In this document: piece by piece, positions 10,600 to 21,649 of the stretch
How the letters are laid out: each line of letters begins with the position of its first letter
Position numbering within the stretch: the stretch's first letter is position 1
Source: Cepaea nemoralis
Lineage: Eukaryota; Mollusca; Gastropoda; Stylommatophora; Helicidae
Length of the DNA: 64,000 nucleotides
Assembly (NCBI GenBank): GCA_014155875.1
Contig: JACEFZ010027761.1
Coordinates: forward strand, 773,501 to 837,500
Reading direction: 5' to 3'
The notes under the pieces: generated by a model
The model's input: the letters and a program-made list of their open reading frames with translations, nothing else
Told to the model about the DNA's origin: nothing
The model's database searches: none
Made by a program: the position numbers and the translations under genes

Positions 10600-12290
10600 T
10601 GTTCGCTTGAAACGTGTCTATAACTGCAACGTTGTCTCCTGTATGGATCTAACAGTCTTGTTTAGTTCACTCAGCGGTCCATAGAGTTTATCTTCCACTG
10701 TTGTCTCTCTAGGCCAGAAGGTTCGCCTGGATATGTTGTAGTTTGGGCAATCCTGGAGTATGTGCTTTGCCGACTGCGACGCCAAACCACATGTGCACAT
10801 GGCTGAGTCACCAATTTTGAATTTTGAATACATGTGGTTGCGTACTCTATTGTGTCCTGTTCTGAGGCGCATAAGAATGACCTGTTCTGGTCTGTCCATA
10901 ACGTGGTAGTCGTCTTGAGGAGAGTTTGGTGGCATTCTGACTGATTTGATCATTCTTTTCTTTTGGTGATATGTAATGGGCACATCAAGTTGTTCTTCTT
11001 TTGCTCCTTCCTTAGCCAATCGATCAGCTCTGTCGTTTTCGGGGACTCCACAGTGGGATGGTATTCATTGTACAGTGACCTTATGCTGACTGCTAAGTTC
11101 AGAAAGTAGTGTCCGTAGAACTGGCAATTTCCCAGACAGGAGCGCCTCTATTATGGATTTTGCATCTGTCAATATTACCACAAGTTGCGTACCATGACTG
11201 GTATTTTATAATTTCTCTGTGGCTATCTTGATTGCCTCAATTTCAGCATCATAGTTATGGCAGTACTTTCCTGTTAGAACTCTGGCCGTGTCCCTACTAT
11301 TATTTGGGTATTCTTCTTCTTCTTTTCGTTCATCCGGAGTGTTTTTTTCAGATGTGATTGCGATGTGTCTGTTATGCGCCCTTGGGCCGAAACCCGTAGG
11401 CCAACACATCGACTTTAGCGTGCTTTTTTGACCAGGTAGCATTCCTGGGATTTGGGTATTCTATGTACATTCCCGCTCCTCCATTTTGAATAGCATTTTG
11501 TGCTGACCCATCTGTGTAGACTCGGATCCAGAGATCCTGTGAGTATTCGTCATCAAGGAAACTGAGAGTGGCTGTTCTGCGCTGTACACTGTTCCGTTCT
11601 TCCTTGTCAAATATTCTTCTCACTTTTGTCTGGATTTGTAGCGATAGTCTATGTTCATCTTTCCACGGGGTTCGCTCTGGAATAGTTGTCATGGGGATAC
11701 CAACTGTGGGAAGATCGATGGTTTCTCTGCAGAGTCGTTTGGCCTGGTGGATGAAACTACTTCTTTTCAACCGCCCCATAGCTAAGTTTTCAAATCGGTT
11801 CTTCATAGGGTGGCCTGGCAAGCTGAGGAACTTTTCTGCTTGTATTAGTGTTTTTGTATCTCTGTATTCTCTTAGAGCTAGTGTCCTCCCCATTTTCTCC
11901 ATTGCTACTATAGGGATTGATCTCATCCCTCCTGTGATTACTCTAAGAGTTTGATTTTGCATCTTGTCCAGCTCCTGTAATCTGGTTTTTGATGCTGAAC
12001 ACCACGCAGTTGACCCGTATTCCAAGTGTGGTCGTATGCTCTGTTGATAAACTTTGCTAAGTAGTTTTCCCACTGGCTCTCCAAGTGGTTCCACTTAGCT
12101 TTCTCAGGATGGCTATTTTCCTTCTGGCTTTTGCTACTGCTTTTTTGATGAGTTTTCTCCATGTCAGCCTGTCGTCGAATGTTACACCAAGGTATGTTGG
12201 TTCTTTATGTTCTCTTAGGGGTGTTCCATTTTTTCTGAATGATCCCTGCCTTGGGACAAATTATTTATACTTAATTTAAGAGTAGTTTTC
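10600..12290 (-). pseudogene. I-like LINE: RT thumb, RNase H and CCHC end
   Basis: Reading from 12290 down: RT C-terminal region (SIRPHLEYGSTAWC, then LDKMQNQTLRVITGG); an RNase H domain starting RVYTDGSAQN (first Asp) with the Glu region NYDAEIEAI, the Asp region VVILTDAKS and the last Asp in NDRADRLAKEGA; then a terminal CTCGLASQSAKHILQDC zinc motif. This order (RT, RNase H, Cys/His end) is typical of the I/Nimb/Ingi group. The frame shifts once near 11372-11442 and has stops near 11203 and 11050. The RT catalytic core and endonuclease are missing, so the copy is 5'-truncated and dead. Confidence 0.85.
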
Positions 12291-12309
12291 ATATCGTGGA
12301 CAGACAGAA

Positions 12310-12728
12310 CAAGCAGTGACCACGTCCTCATCATCATCATCAAGTACCATGCCGATTGGCGTAGGCGTTCATGACTCTCCCCAGATCTCGGTCTTTGGTT
12401 TTCTGGATTAACTCCGCTGTTGATGTTCCTCCATGCTACCATCTCAATCCATCCAGTATCATTTCTCTTGGTCTGTCCCTGCCTCTCTTCCCCTCGATCT
12501 TTCTAGTTTTCACAATGTTCTCCAATGTCTCTCTTATCATCACATGACCCCCCCCCCCCCCAAAAAAAAAAAAAAAAAAGCTGCTTGCCTCTTTCTTATT
12601 GTTGTATATATTGTTCTAGTTTCATTAGCTTCTTTCAGGCATTCGTTGTTAGTTACTTTGGCAGTCCAAAAAATTCGCAACATTCGCCTCAGGAACCACA
12701 TCTCTGTTGCTTCCAATCTCTTCCACGT
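12310..12728 (-). pseudogene. RTE-like LINE 3' fragment, subfamily 2
   Basis: Minus-strand translation gives HVMIRETLENIVKTRKIEGK, then a GTSTAELI...DRDLGRVMNAYA end and a (GATGAT) tail. This is a variant of the C-terminal region common in the window; the same variant is at 21655-21850 and 45597-45715. A C-run and A-run (12547-12578) breaks the frame. Confidence 0.7.
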
Positions 12729-13015
12729 CCTACAAAAATGATAACTGTAAACTGATTTTTAAAAAAAAATAGACGTAGACAGCCACGATTTGTTGAACAC
12801 GTTATAAGAAGAAAAAAAAATTAGAGAACTTAGTAATAACTGGCAGAATTGAGGGGAAAAGAACGAGGGGAAGGCAGAAACGTAAATACCTGGATGGCTT
12901 CGCCACGTGGCATGATCGAGATAAGAACACAAAGCTGACCCACGACTCTGGTGATCGTGTGAGATGGCGAAACATGACCGCCCAAGCTTATCGTCATGGC
13001 ACATGATGATGAGGG
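12729..13015 (+). pseudogene. RTE-like LINE 3' fragment, subfamily 1
   Basis: Begins at the CCTACAAAAATGATAACTG segment and ends GGCACATGATGATGAGG. It lies head to head with the minus-strand fragment just upstream. The ORFs seen antisense to it are shadows. Confidence 0.7.
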
Positions 13016-13120
13016 AATGTATGGAATCAAAGGAAGTTAAACTTATTACGAAACTTAGCATTTGTAACTGCAATGTTAAGACGCTACAACTGTATAGGTC
13101 AGAAACACGGAGAACAACTA

Positions 13121-13272
13121 TATGGTGTATTTTTAATGACTGAAGTTTTTGAAAATATTGCCGTTCCATGTTTTGTATTCACCCTTTATGGAGTTCATGC
13201 AACATGAAAGGTAAATAAAAACCTTGGAACGGCAATATTTAAAAAAAACCCACAGCCATTAAAAATATACCT
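13121..13272. mobile_element. Stem-loop MITE, copy 2
   Basis: Arms share TTTTTAATGACTGAAG/CCATTAAAAATA and AATATTGCCGTTCCA with its complement, enclosing an AT-rich loop with TTCATGCAACATGAA. Closest to the copy at 38597. Confidence 0.85.
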
Positions 13273-13294
13273 TGTACAACAATTAATCATCATG

Positions 13295-13500
13295 CATTCA
13301 CAATCACGCATACTGCGTTCGAAACACAGCTGCGGAAGATTTGGAAGCAGGCCGTCTTGCGTTAGTTTCCCTACAATAGTATGAGTTCCGGTTGTTTAGA
13401 AAACAATGGTAAACTACTGTATGTAAACTTGCCAATGTATCACAACACAGCCAAAAAATGCTGGAGTTGACTGCTACGTCCTGCATAAATATGCAACTAA
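13295..13500 (+). mobile_element. SINE A copy
   Basis: Head with CTGCGTTCGAAACACAGCTG, middle GTAAACTACTGTATGTAAAC, and 3' end GTTGACTGCTACGTCCTGCA. No clear duplication seen. Confidence 0.8.
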
Positions 13501-14050
13501 CTTGTATATATATGGAAAGGATGGAAGAATTGGACAGCGGCAGTAATGAAGGAACGAACTCGGGAGGAAGGAAACATCCTAGGCAGTAGATAAACAATAT
13601 CTAACAAGCATATAATACTTTATGCAAAGTGCATTTTATTTTTAAAACAGAGAGACGAATATAGCAACATGTTACCCTGTTCAGCCTTAATGATCTTATA
13701 ATTGGCGTATTTTATTGTGTTTTTTAATAGCTTTATTTTCCCCCGTTGGCTTTTTGTGTAGTTACTTTCCCATCCCGTGTTTGTTTATAAAGTTGTTTAT
13801 ACCTGGCGCTGCTGGCACGTTTTTTTGTTGGTATATTTTTGTTGCTAAGGTGAACAAAAGAAAGAACTGAGTTTATTTTTTACCAGTTGGCTATTATCCA
13901 CGCGGGACATTAAAACATTCTACCCGCCTCGTTCCACGGCGATAGGATTTACTTCTCACAGGGTTCAAACCGCAAATGTGTGTTGTAGTTGTTTTTGTTT
14001 TTGTTGCAGAAAAATACCATACCCGTGTAAAGACGGTGCCCATCTATGCA
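13501..14050. other. No recognised gene
   Basis: AT-rich, T-rich on the plus strand from 13700 to 14010. No motif recognised. Confidence 0.4.
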
Positions 14051-14054
14051 GTAG

Positions 14055-14170
14055 CAATCTCATCTAATCTCATCTTATCTTGTTCCTCTTGCTTGTACCT
14101 TGCGGTGTCGAGGTGAAGTATAAACAACGGGAGAGCGCCCATTTATGGGCTTTGTGTATCGAGATTCCAG
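14055..14170 (-). pseudogene. LINE 3'-end fragment
   Basis: Reverse complement of the 3' end of the LINE at 37690-38340: shares CTTGCGGTGTCGAGGTGAAG and the (ATGAG)n-type tail (here CTCATCTAATCTCATCTTATC). A short tail copy only. Confidence 0.65.
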
Positions 14171-14249
14171 TAGCAATGACAACAGTAAATATTGCAAAGT
14201 GTAGATAATTTTCATATTCTCTTCTTCAGGCTGCGACACAAAACACACG

Positions 14250-14362
14250 AGGCATCATCATCATGTGCCGTGCCGGTAAGCGTGGGCGGTCATGGATCAG
14301 CTCAGTGTTCTTGTCAGGACCATGCCACGTGGTCAAGACATCCAGATATTTACTTCTCTGCA
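14250..14362 (-). pseudogene. RTE-like LINE 3' fragment
   Basis: Reverse complement matches the family 3' end (ATCATCATCATGTGCCGTGC, then the CGTGGGCGGTCATG block seen at 27930 and 58215). About 110 bp only. Confidence 0.65.
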
Positions 14363-14605
14363 TACTGGAGGAAATTAGGAACACTTTATGCAGATCTGAC
14401 TAACTGGCGCGTGCGAATCGAGAATCGTGGAGCAGGACATCTTCAAGGTTCGCCATTGTTAAACTGGTTGAATGTCATTTACAGGATGCTCCAATCAATC
14501 CCAGCATTTGTTGGCTGTGTGTTGTTTACTAGGCAATAATAACGACACGCACAAAATCTATACTGGCGGGTAAGGAGGAGGAACAGGAACAACAGCAGTA
14601 GCAGC

Positions 14606-14756
14606 AGCTGAAGAAGAAGAAGAAGAAGAAGAAGAAGAAGAAGAAGAAGAAGAAGAAGAAGAAGAAGAAGAAGAAGAAGAAGGTGGAGGAGGAGGAAGAG
14701 GAGGAAGAGGAAGAAGAAGAAGAAGGAGGAGGAGGAGAATCAGTAACAGCGACAGA
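14606..14756 (+). repeat. (GAA)n / purine-rich tract
   Basis: About 25 GAA triplets (14612-14681), then GGA and GAG variants to 14756, all purine on the plus strand. The antisense Ser/Leu-rich ORF is a by-product of the repeat. Confidence 0.95.
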
Positions 14757-14879
14757 AGAGGGTATAAGGAAATGAAGGAAGTCATTGTGGTAATTTTAAC
14801 ATTTATTGCTGGTCATTTTATGAATACTGATGAAAATCTGTGTATGTCAGAGAAATCGCCACGTAGCCTACCGGCAATA

Positions 14880-14995
14880 ATTTTAACCTCCTTTCTGATA
14901 AATAAATATTATAAGCCTCACGTAGGATTAGAACCAACCTCCCACAGCCCGCGAGATGGGCATTCTACCTCGTCAGACACCCTAAGCTCCGCACA
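14880..14995 (-). mobile_element. Possible tRNA-derived SINE remnant
   Basis: Minus strand reads an A-box-like TGACGAGGTAGAATGCC and a B-box-like GGTTGGTTCTAATCC at normal spacing (about 14925-14990). There is no partner elsewhere in the window, so it could also be a tRNA pseudogene. Confidence 0.45.
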
Positions 14996-15800
14996 TTTCT
15001 GGTTTGTTATAACTAAAGAGAAACTAAGCAGACGTCCGACTCTGTGTCCTTATTGTACTACTGTAATGACTGGACTGGACTGCTTCTTTGATAATAAACC
15101 ACGATGGGCATCACAAGTCCGCCACGGTAATAATGATGCTGTGTCTGTGCTTTGAACGTAAAATGACATTGATCGAATGTGTGACGTAACCCAGATATTA
15201 ATGTCTAGACTTTGATTCTAAACCGAGACTACAACTTAGTTTCTCGTGGCTTTTAACTTGAAAAATGGCCATCGACATTAGTTGAGGTAGATTATCAAAC
15301 CAAATTACAAACAATGGAGACGATTAGCCAGTCCATGATATGAAATAAAATAACAAAGCTGTTTAACGGATGAAGCTCACAATCAAATTATAAGCTGACA
15401 GACTTGAAGCGGCTGAGAATAATCAAATATCTCAAGTACAGATATATATTAAGTTCAGTCCAGCCCATTGAATCCAAACGTGTACATAAACGGCCCTTGT
15501 CTTCTACAATAACTCCATTAGTGTAGATCTGTTCTTGTCTAGCAACTCCGATTGTCAATCTCAACTGTCGCATTCCAACTATTCCTGTTGATTCATCTGG
15601 AAGTTTTCGTTTCGATTCAATTCTCTGCGAGCGTTGATAAGCTCAGCTAGATCCACTGACTGGTCTTTTGATATAGTGGTTGCCATAGAGCGCCTGTGTT
15701 GATCTGTTGAGTTCTGGCTCTAGAGGTGTTTGATGATAACGGCATGCGATGATTAACACAAGCGGTCTGGCATAATCCATTATAACTGACGCTGCTAAAA
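14996..15800. other. No recognised gene
   Basis: No repeat partner or protein signature recognised. The 127-codon ORF ending at 15155 overlaps the SINE-like remnant and has no family features. Confidence 0.35.
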
Positions 15801-15809
15801 AAAAACATA

Positions 15810-16590
15810 TGATGGCTGTGATAATGTGGTTTCTGAGGAAAATGAAAAGAACACAACGGACAGACAGAAAAACGAATGACCAAGTCCTACAAGAAACATA
15901 TGAAAATCTTACATTGATTAGAGAAATTAGATGTAGACCAGTGGTTCTTAACCGGTGGGGAATCCCCCCCCCCACCCCCACAAGGATGGGGAGGGGATAA
16001 TTTAGGGTTTCCATTGTGTTAAGATTATTTCAAGATCGCGTTAACACAAGAACCGATTACTTGATATTGTTTTCCCCTCCATACTTTACGGTTCTGTACT
16101 TCTCGCCCATCTGAAATTCGTTTTATAATGTAATGTAAATAATGCAAGCAAATCACGTTTTATGTAGACGTCTAGAATTGTTCTAGTATGTGTTATTAAA
16201 TTTAGCTTCCATTTTTACGTATACCGTGTAGGGGCCGGGGAGGAGGGATTTATAGGGAGGAAATAAGAAAGTGGGGGGGGGGGGGGGGGATGACGTTCTG
16301 AAAAAATGGTGAAGGGGTGCATGGGTCAAAAAAGGTTGAGAACCACTGATGTAGACAGTCAAAATGTTTTGGTCACATTATGTAAAGAAATAATTTGGAG
16401 AACTTGATGACAACTGGCAAAATGGAGGGGAAGAAAACAAGGGGAAGGCAGAGCAGTAAATACCTGGATGGCTTGGCTACTTGGTATAGTCGAGACAAGA
16501 ACGCTGAGCTGATCCACGACTCTGGTGATCGAGTGAGATGGCGAATCATGACCGTCCACGCGAACCAGCAGCGCACATGATGATGCTGCG
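15810..16590 (+). pseudogene. RTE-like LINE 3' fragment, split by hAT MITE
   Basis: Two pieces, 15810-15938 and 16349-16590, are collinear parts of one LINE C-terminal region; the second ends ELIHDSGDRVRW and GCGCACATGATGATG. Removing the hAT element with one copy of its duplication rejoins them within the family-typical text around REIRCRQSK. Frame is otherwise decayed. Confidence 0.8.
15931..16356 (-). mobile_element. Non-autonomous hAT element (MITE), copy 2
   Basis: Body 15939-16348 (410 bp) starts CAGTGGTTCTTAACCGG and ends GGTTGAGAACCACTG, with a perfect 8-bp duplication ATGTAGAC (15931-15938, 16349-16356). It is in inverse orientation relative to the copy at 3535 and shares ACGTTTTATGTAGACGTCTA in complement. 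Inserted into a LINE. Confidence 0.93.
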
Positions 16591-17025
16591 GCTGTCTGCA
16601 CATACATCGCTTTACCATCTTATACTACATGCTTACACGGGGGACATGTCCCCAGGGTCTCCATTTGTTGACGTTCCAAACAGTTTGAATATTTGGATCT
16701 GGGATTTCTACGTATCTCTCCAGCCACTGCCACATCCTGGTGTGTGTGCTGACCTTACGAAATTGTAGCAGACATGTGCCATTTCGTTGGTAATTGTATC
16801 TGTCTCCTATATGACGATGTTTTCTCTTAATTATTATTGGTCAAGATATGTGTTATTGTTGCCGTAGAAAGAAAATTAGTCTCTCTTCATAATTTGGAAC
16901 ATTTATGGCAAAATCCCAACTATAATGCACACACGATTATATTGCGCAGGTTTTATTGGTAGTAAGATTTGAAGATAAAGCAAAATTTCACAAGTATACG
17001 TTACGTTAATTTCGATTACGTTAAA
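16591..17025. other. No recognised gene
   Basis: No coding or repeat signature recognised. Confidence 0.4.
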
Positions 17026-17029
17026 AAAG

Positions 17030-17130
17030 CAATGGCAAACTACTGAACGAAAAACTACTCATTAAATTATAAATAGCCAATAAATGCTGGGGTTGACTGT
17101 AACTTTCTTTAAAGGACATGCAGCTAGCAG
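17030..17130 (+). mobile_element. SINE A 3' fragment
   Basis: Only the 3' half is present: GCAATGGCAAACTACTGAAC through AATGCTGGGGTTGACTG to TTAAAGGACATGCAGC. Confidence 0.7.
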
Positions 17131-17670
17131 TGCGTACGTAGACTTAACTCATAAATACGTGTACCTTATGTTCTGCTAATGGAGCTAAAACATTGCAACA
17201 CAGCTATTTATGATCGAGAATGATCCACATATTTTAGAATGTGAAATACATTTCACAATCTACATACTGTGACAGAATCTAAGAGATCCACACGTGTAAT
17301 ATAAATTATGATAAATGTACATACGGCCATCGAATTCATATACTCGAATGACCGTTGCTGCCTTAGCTAATCAGCACCCTAACTTCATCTGTATGTAATT
17401 CTATCGTTAGCCTGCTCTGCAGCCAATAAACATAACCACAGTTTTGAATAGTTTAGCATGAAATTGTGCCGTTAGTAGCACTGCTCATTCTCTAGATTCC
17501 CGTTTCGTTCTCTGGCCGTCACGTTCAAATATACTTAAATAAATATAATAATTGACAACGAAATTACTGAACTTTATAGCAACATGTAGGCCTCTGGTAA
17601 GTAATCTAACCTTTAATTGAAGATTAGATCTCCGCGACAACTATACACTGCAGCATAACAACTGAAGGTT
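17131..17670. other. No recognised gene
   Basis: AT-rich, no signature recognised. Confidence 0.4.
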
Positions 17671-17674
17671 CTTC

Positions 17675-17920
17675 TACGGGGTGTTTGTAAAGTCTCACCA
17701 CACTTTGTATGTAGAACAAATTTGAAATAAAGAAAAATATTTCTTCCGTTGATAACACCATTTTGTTTGGAGTGCAAGGATTACTCCAGCAGACGAGAGC
17801 CATTCGCTGCATATTGCTTAACGATGGACTGAGTAGCACATTTTTTGATGACATCATGCACTTAATTTTTCAAATTTGTTCTACATACAAAGTGTAGTGA
17901 GACTTTACAAACACCCGTTA
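17675..17920. mobile_element. Mariner-type MITE with 51-bp TIRs
   Basis: Body 17677-17918 (242 bp) is flanked by TA. The TIRs of about 51 bp share GGGTGTTTGTAAAGTCTCAC and run to GAACAAATTTGAAA with a few mismatches. On the minus strand the interior keeps a short coding relic, KMVLSTEE, like a transposase N-terminus. This fits an internally deleted Tc1/mariner relative. Confidence 0.8.
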
Positions 17921-17929
17921 TAAGCACCG

Positions 17930-18100
17930 ACTCACGACAATAGGACAGGAAACCACTAATTGCATGGGCGTTGTTTTTACTGTTTATTTAATTTGTTTAA
18001 GGTCAACACGTAGACGTGGCCGAAAGGAGTAAAGAGCTCGTGCTACAAGGTGAGCTGATAGACGACAGTGGGGGTCAATTCATTCCACCGCTGCATTCAA
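17930..18100. other. No recognised gene
   Basis: Short spacer; a GTAGACGTGGCCGAAAGGAG segment may be a decayed SINE head but is not supported further. Confidence 0.25.
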
Positions 18101-18104
18101 ACGT

Positions 18105-18415
18105 CGACTTCTCGCTCAGAAAGCAATGGTAAACAGTGAAAGCAAAACTGCTTTGTAAAATCAACCTGGGGTTGGAGTTGATCGCAACATCCTGCATCCT
18201 TTATCCTACATCCTGATATCCTTTTTACAGGACATCGCTGTCAACGCCTGCATTTTACTGCTGTTTTTGATGTCTTGGCAAGTTTACGTTCAGCAGTTTG
18301 CCATTGCTTTCTGAACGACCGGCTTCCATACCAACTCGTTAACACCCAGCGCAATGCGGTCTGCTGCCAAATCGGTCGCAGCTGTGTTTCGAATCGGGTC
18401 TGTAAGACCTTTACC
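18105..18415. mobile_element. Two SINE A copies, tail to tail
   Basis: 18105-18215 is a plus-strand 3' half (AGAAAGCAATGGTAAAC to CGCAACATCCTGCAT). 18222-18415 is a minus-strand copy (CAAGTTTACGTTCAGCAGTT to GCTGTGTTTCGAATCGGG). They converge at their 3' ends and form an imperfect inverted repeat. Confidence 0.75.
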
Positions 18416-18419
18416 ACGG

Positions 18420-18940
18420 AGCCCATGAATATATTGCTTACCCATAATTGGAAGAGGAGATTAGAGGACCGACAAGTGCGCACAATACTCGAGATTTCAC
18501 TGTAATTTATAATTCATGTTAGTTAATGTCAACTATGTTTCTTAACTTATTAAGTATTATTATATGTCTAGCCTGGAACAAATCGAACATTCCACAACAA
18601 CGCGATGACTTCATTAATATGACAAAGACAAAACATAAATATGTTTTCTTGAACAACGTCAGAGATCGAATTAATTCTCCCCAATCCCCCCTTTCCTGTG
18701 ATTTAATTGAACAACTCCTGCACAGCATTTTTCACGCTCCATAGATTCGCTCAACTAATCTGCGTTTCGCCTGGGCAATATTCTTTTATGAAATGTACGC
18801 TGCCCTCGAAAGCAAACAAAATCGCGTAGATGGAACATGAGACGTGTTAAGAAGACCATTACAGCTTTAAAGGCCTTTGTTAAAATGTGAATAAAATTAA
18901 TGGAACTGTAGTAAAGCTGTGGAAATGTAACCAATATAAA
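18420..18940. other. No recognised gene
   Basis: AT-rich; the two overlapping short ORFs on opposite strands have no recognisable features. Confidence 0.4.
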
Positions 18941-18943
18941 ATG

Positions 18944-19083
18944 ACACAAAGTAATGCAGCTTTACAGAACACAATTACGAAAAACACATGCGTTGCGGCG
19001 ACTAGCCTTCATCAGCAAAGAAATACAAACACAAAACCCAACATATAATCACGCAGAAGACCCTCCAGTGACTCCATTACCAA
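18944..19083 (+). mobile_element. Fold-back family, single arm
   Basis: Matches the left arm of the element at 5314: CACAAAGTAATGCAGCTTTA, GTTGCGGCGACTAGCCTTCA, GAAGACCCTCCAGTGAC. Only one arm is present here. Confidence 0.8.
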
Positions 19084-19204
19084 GTTCTCCCTCTTATGCT
19101 TCCCCACCCTCCCAGTTGTCACTCCCTGTTTCTAACTATAGTCATCTTCTATCCTGTCTTTCTCGGGCTCTCGGGGAGATTAAGTGTCATCGTGCAAGTA
19201 TGAA

Positions 19205-19395
19205 GCTTTTTTTCCCGCATATCCTTTACTGGACATCGCGGTCAATATCAGCATCTTTCAGCTAATTGTTGATTTCTTGGCAAGATTAAGCTCAGTAGTT
19301 TGTCATTGCTTTCTGAGCGGCCGGCTCACTTATCACGTAAGTTACCAACGCGGCGAGAACCGCTTCCAATTCTCACGCGCTACGTGGATAAACGG
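19205..19395 (-). mobile_element. SINE A copy
   Basis: Reverse complement of the 3' half of SINE A (TATCCTTTACTGGACATCGC, TCTTGGCAAGATTAAGCTCA, TTGTCATTGCTTTCTGA). Confidence 0.75.
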
Positions 19396-19639
19396 GATTA
19401 TAGAGAAAGTCTTTAACGCCTAGGCCAGGGAGACCGGCAAGTATGAAGCTACCTGTAGTATTTCGGTTTGCCATGTTTGTCACAGCTATCGTTAGTTTAA
19501 AAAATGTGTATCTACAAGGCTATCACCATTCCTCCCTGTCCCTAAAAAAATCTCTCCAACAGGAGAGCAACCATACTGGAGATGCTGTTCTGTGTGTATG
19601 TGCATATACATATGTATATGTGTGTGTGTTGTTTGTCTA

Positions 19640-21202
19640 TCAAGAATGATGATAACCATTCATTTCATCCAGTGGGGTTAAAAGTATAGAGCCGTGAGTT
19701 CTAAGATGGCTGATAAGGCCTATTTTGGCTCGAAATGTTCTTTGACAATGTGGGCAAAGAATGCTTGACGTTTAAGTAGGAGGATCTCCTGCAGTGGTTT
19801 TTCTGTCCAGCCTTTTCTTCACAGCTCTTGCAATCCTGGCTGCTTCACAAGTGACTGCACCCTTATGTAATGATGTACGCCACGAATTACGGTCTTTAGC
19901 AGCAGTCTCCCAGGTGTCAAGATGAATTCCAAAAGCTTTAAGTGAGATTTTCAGAGTGTCTTTAAAGCGTTTCCTCTGGCCGCCTTGGGAGCGTTTACCA
20001 CAACGCAGCTCGCCGTAAAAAAATTGTTTAGGGAGCCTGTGATCTGGCATACGAGTTAAGTGACCAGCCCAGCGAATCTGATTTTTCATTAGTAGAGTGT
20101 GGATACTGGGCATGGACGCTCTTTCTAGAACTTCAGTGTCTGGGATCTTGTCTTGCCATTTAATCTTCAATAGCTTCCTAAGGCAGACTGTGTGGAAGTG
20201 GTTTAATTTCCTAGCATGTCGCTGATAAACAGTCCAGGTTTCACAAGCATATAGCAGTGTGGATAATACAACTGCTTTATAGACTTTCAGCTTTGTTTGC
20301 AGGCTTATTCCATTTCTGTCCCATACATTCTTGTACAGTCTGCCAAAGGCCGCGCTGGCCTTGGAGATTCTTGCATTCACTTTGTCATCAATTGTAGCAG
20401 CTTGTAACACAGTGCTGCCAAGATAGGTGAATTCGTCCACAGAACTTAGTCTATGACCGTTCACCTTGATATTCGGCACGGTGTGATTATTCCCTGGAGC
20501 TGGCTGGTACATAACTACAGTCTTCTTCAAGCTGATATTGAGCCCAAAGTTGGCACAGGCATATGAGAAAGCTGAAACATTGTGTTGCATGTCTGCCTCT
20601 GAGTTGGCATATAGAGCGCAATCATCAGCAAACAGCAGTTCTCTGACGGTGTCGCTGTTAGTTTTGGTTTTGGCTTTCAGTCTTCTGAGATTGAACAACT
20701 TTCCATCCATGCGGTAGTTGATGTCTATTCCAATATCACTGTTCTCGAAGGCATTCGTCAGCATATTGAAATCATGAGGCTGAACAGTGTTGGTGCCAGG
20801 TCACATCCTTGCTTCACTCCATTGGTGACAGGAAAGGGCTCAGACAGTTCACCATTTTCCTGTACTCTAATCTGTATACCATCATTAAATAGCCGCACTA
20901 TCTGGACAAACTTTTGTGGACAGCCATATTTTGCCATAATATTCCACAGTCCTTCTCTGCTGACTGTATGAAAAGCCTTGGTAAGGTCAATGCAAGTGGA
21001 GAACATTTCAGAGTTCTGTTACAGACATTTCTCTTGCAGCTGCCTTGCAGCGAAAATCATGTCAACAGTTCCTCGTTCTTTTCTGAAGCCACATTGATTC
21101 TCAGGAAGAAGGCCTTGCTCGAAATGAGCCGTGAGACGATTGAGAAGAATTCTGGCGAGTATCTTCCCTGCGATTGAGAGCAAGGAGATGTGTGTAACTT
21201 AG

Positions 21203-21205
<3 letters not shown>
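19640..21205 (-). pseudogene. LINE RT with C-terminal C2H2 finger
   Basis: Reading from 21205 down: RT fingers/palm (SLLSIAGKILARILLNRL, NQCGFRKERGTVDMIFAARQ), IDLTKAF, the NGVKQGCDLAPTLFSLM motif, the catalytic ELLFADDCALYAN, EFTYLGSTV, LLYACETWTVYQRHARKLNH, IRWAGHLTRMPD, then GQRKRFKDTLK. After an in-frame TAA at 19772-19774 the frame continues to 19640 and encodes CPHCQRTFRAKIGLISHLRTH (positions 19756-19694), a complete CX2CX12HX3H finger. Defects: a TAA near 21020, a one-base frame change near 20760, and the 19772 stop. The 5' half with the endonuclease is missing. Class: non-LTR retrotransposon, RTE-like or related. Confidence 0.88.

Positions 21206-21236
<31 letters not shown>
21206..21236. 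repeat. (TA)n microsatellite
   Basis: About 13 TA units at the 5' truncation point of the LINE. Confidence 0.9.
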
Positions 21237-21237
<1 letters not shown>

Positions 21238-21645
21238 TCGTTTATTATTTGCTTGCTACACGTAGCGAGAGATAAACAACAACGAGAAAAGCTCAGGAGC
21301 CTATACCCACAGTAAATCCATCATCCGCGCTGTCTATCTTACACAGCTATCTGTTCTTTATCTCTTAACGATGAAAAGCAACGAAAGAAGCTGGGGTTTG
21401 CACACACACAATACACCCATCATCCGAGCTGTCTCTGGTATACGCCGTTCCATGATTTCCACTATGGGATGTCCACTCACACGCAGCAAGAGAAAACCTG
21501 GGTGTTACGCGTTAGTACCACGCAGTATAATAATCTTGCTTTGGTGTGCCAAACCGTATCATGTGTATTACCAGTAGTTTGATCTTATACAACGCCGAAT
21601 AACACAATGCAACGGGGGATGTGATCTTACAATACGTGGTTTCAC
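21237..21645. other. No recognised gene
   Basis: Contains a loosely repeated pair of phrases (CAGTAAATCCATCATCCG... and ATACACCCATCATCCGAGC, each followed by CTGTCT) but no identifiable element. Confidence 0.35.
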
Positions 21646-21649
21646 AATC

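Noticed and set aside
12759..13169. 136-codon minus-strand ORF
   Set aside because: Antisense to a LINE fragment and part of a MITE; no protein features.
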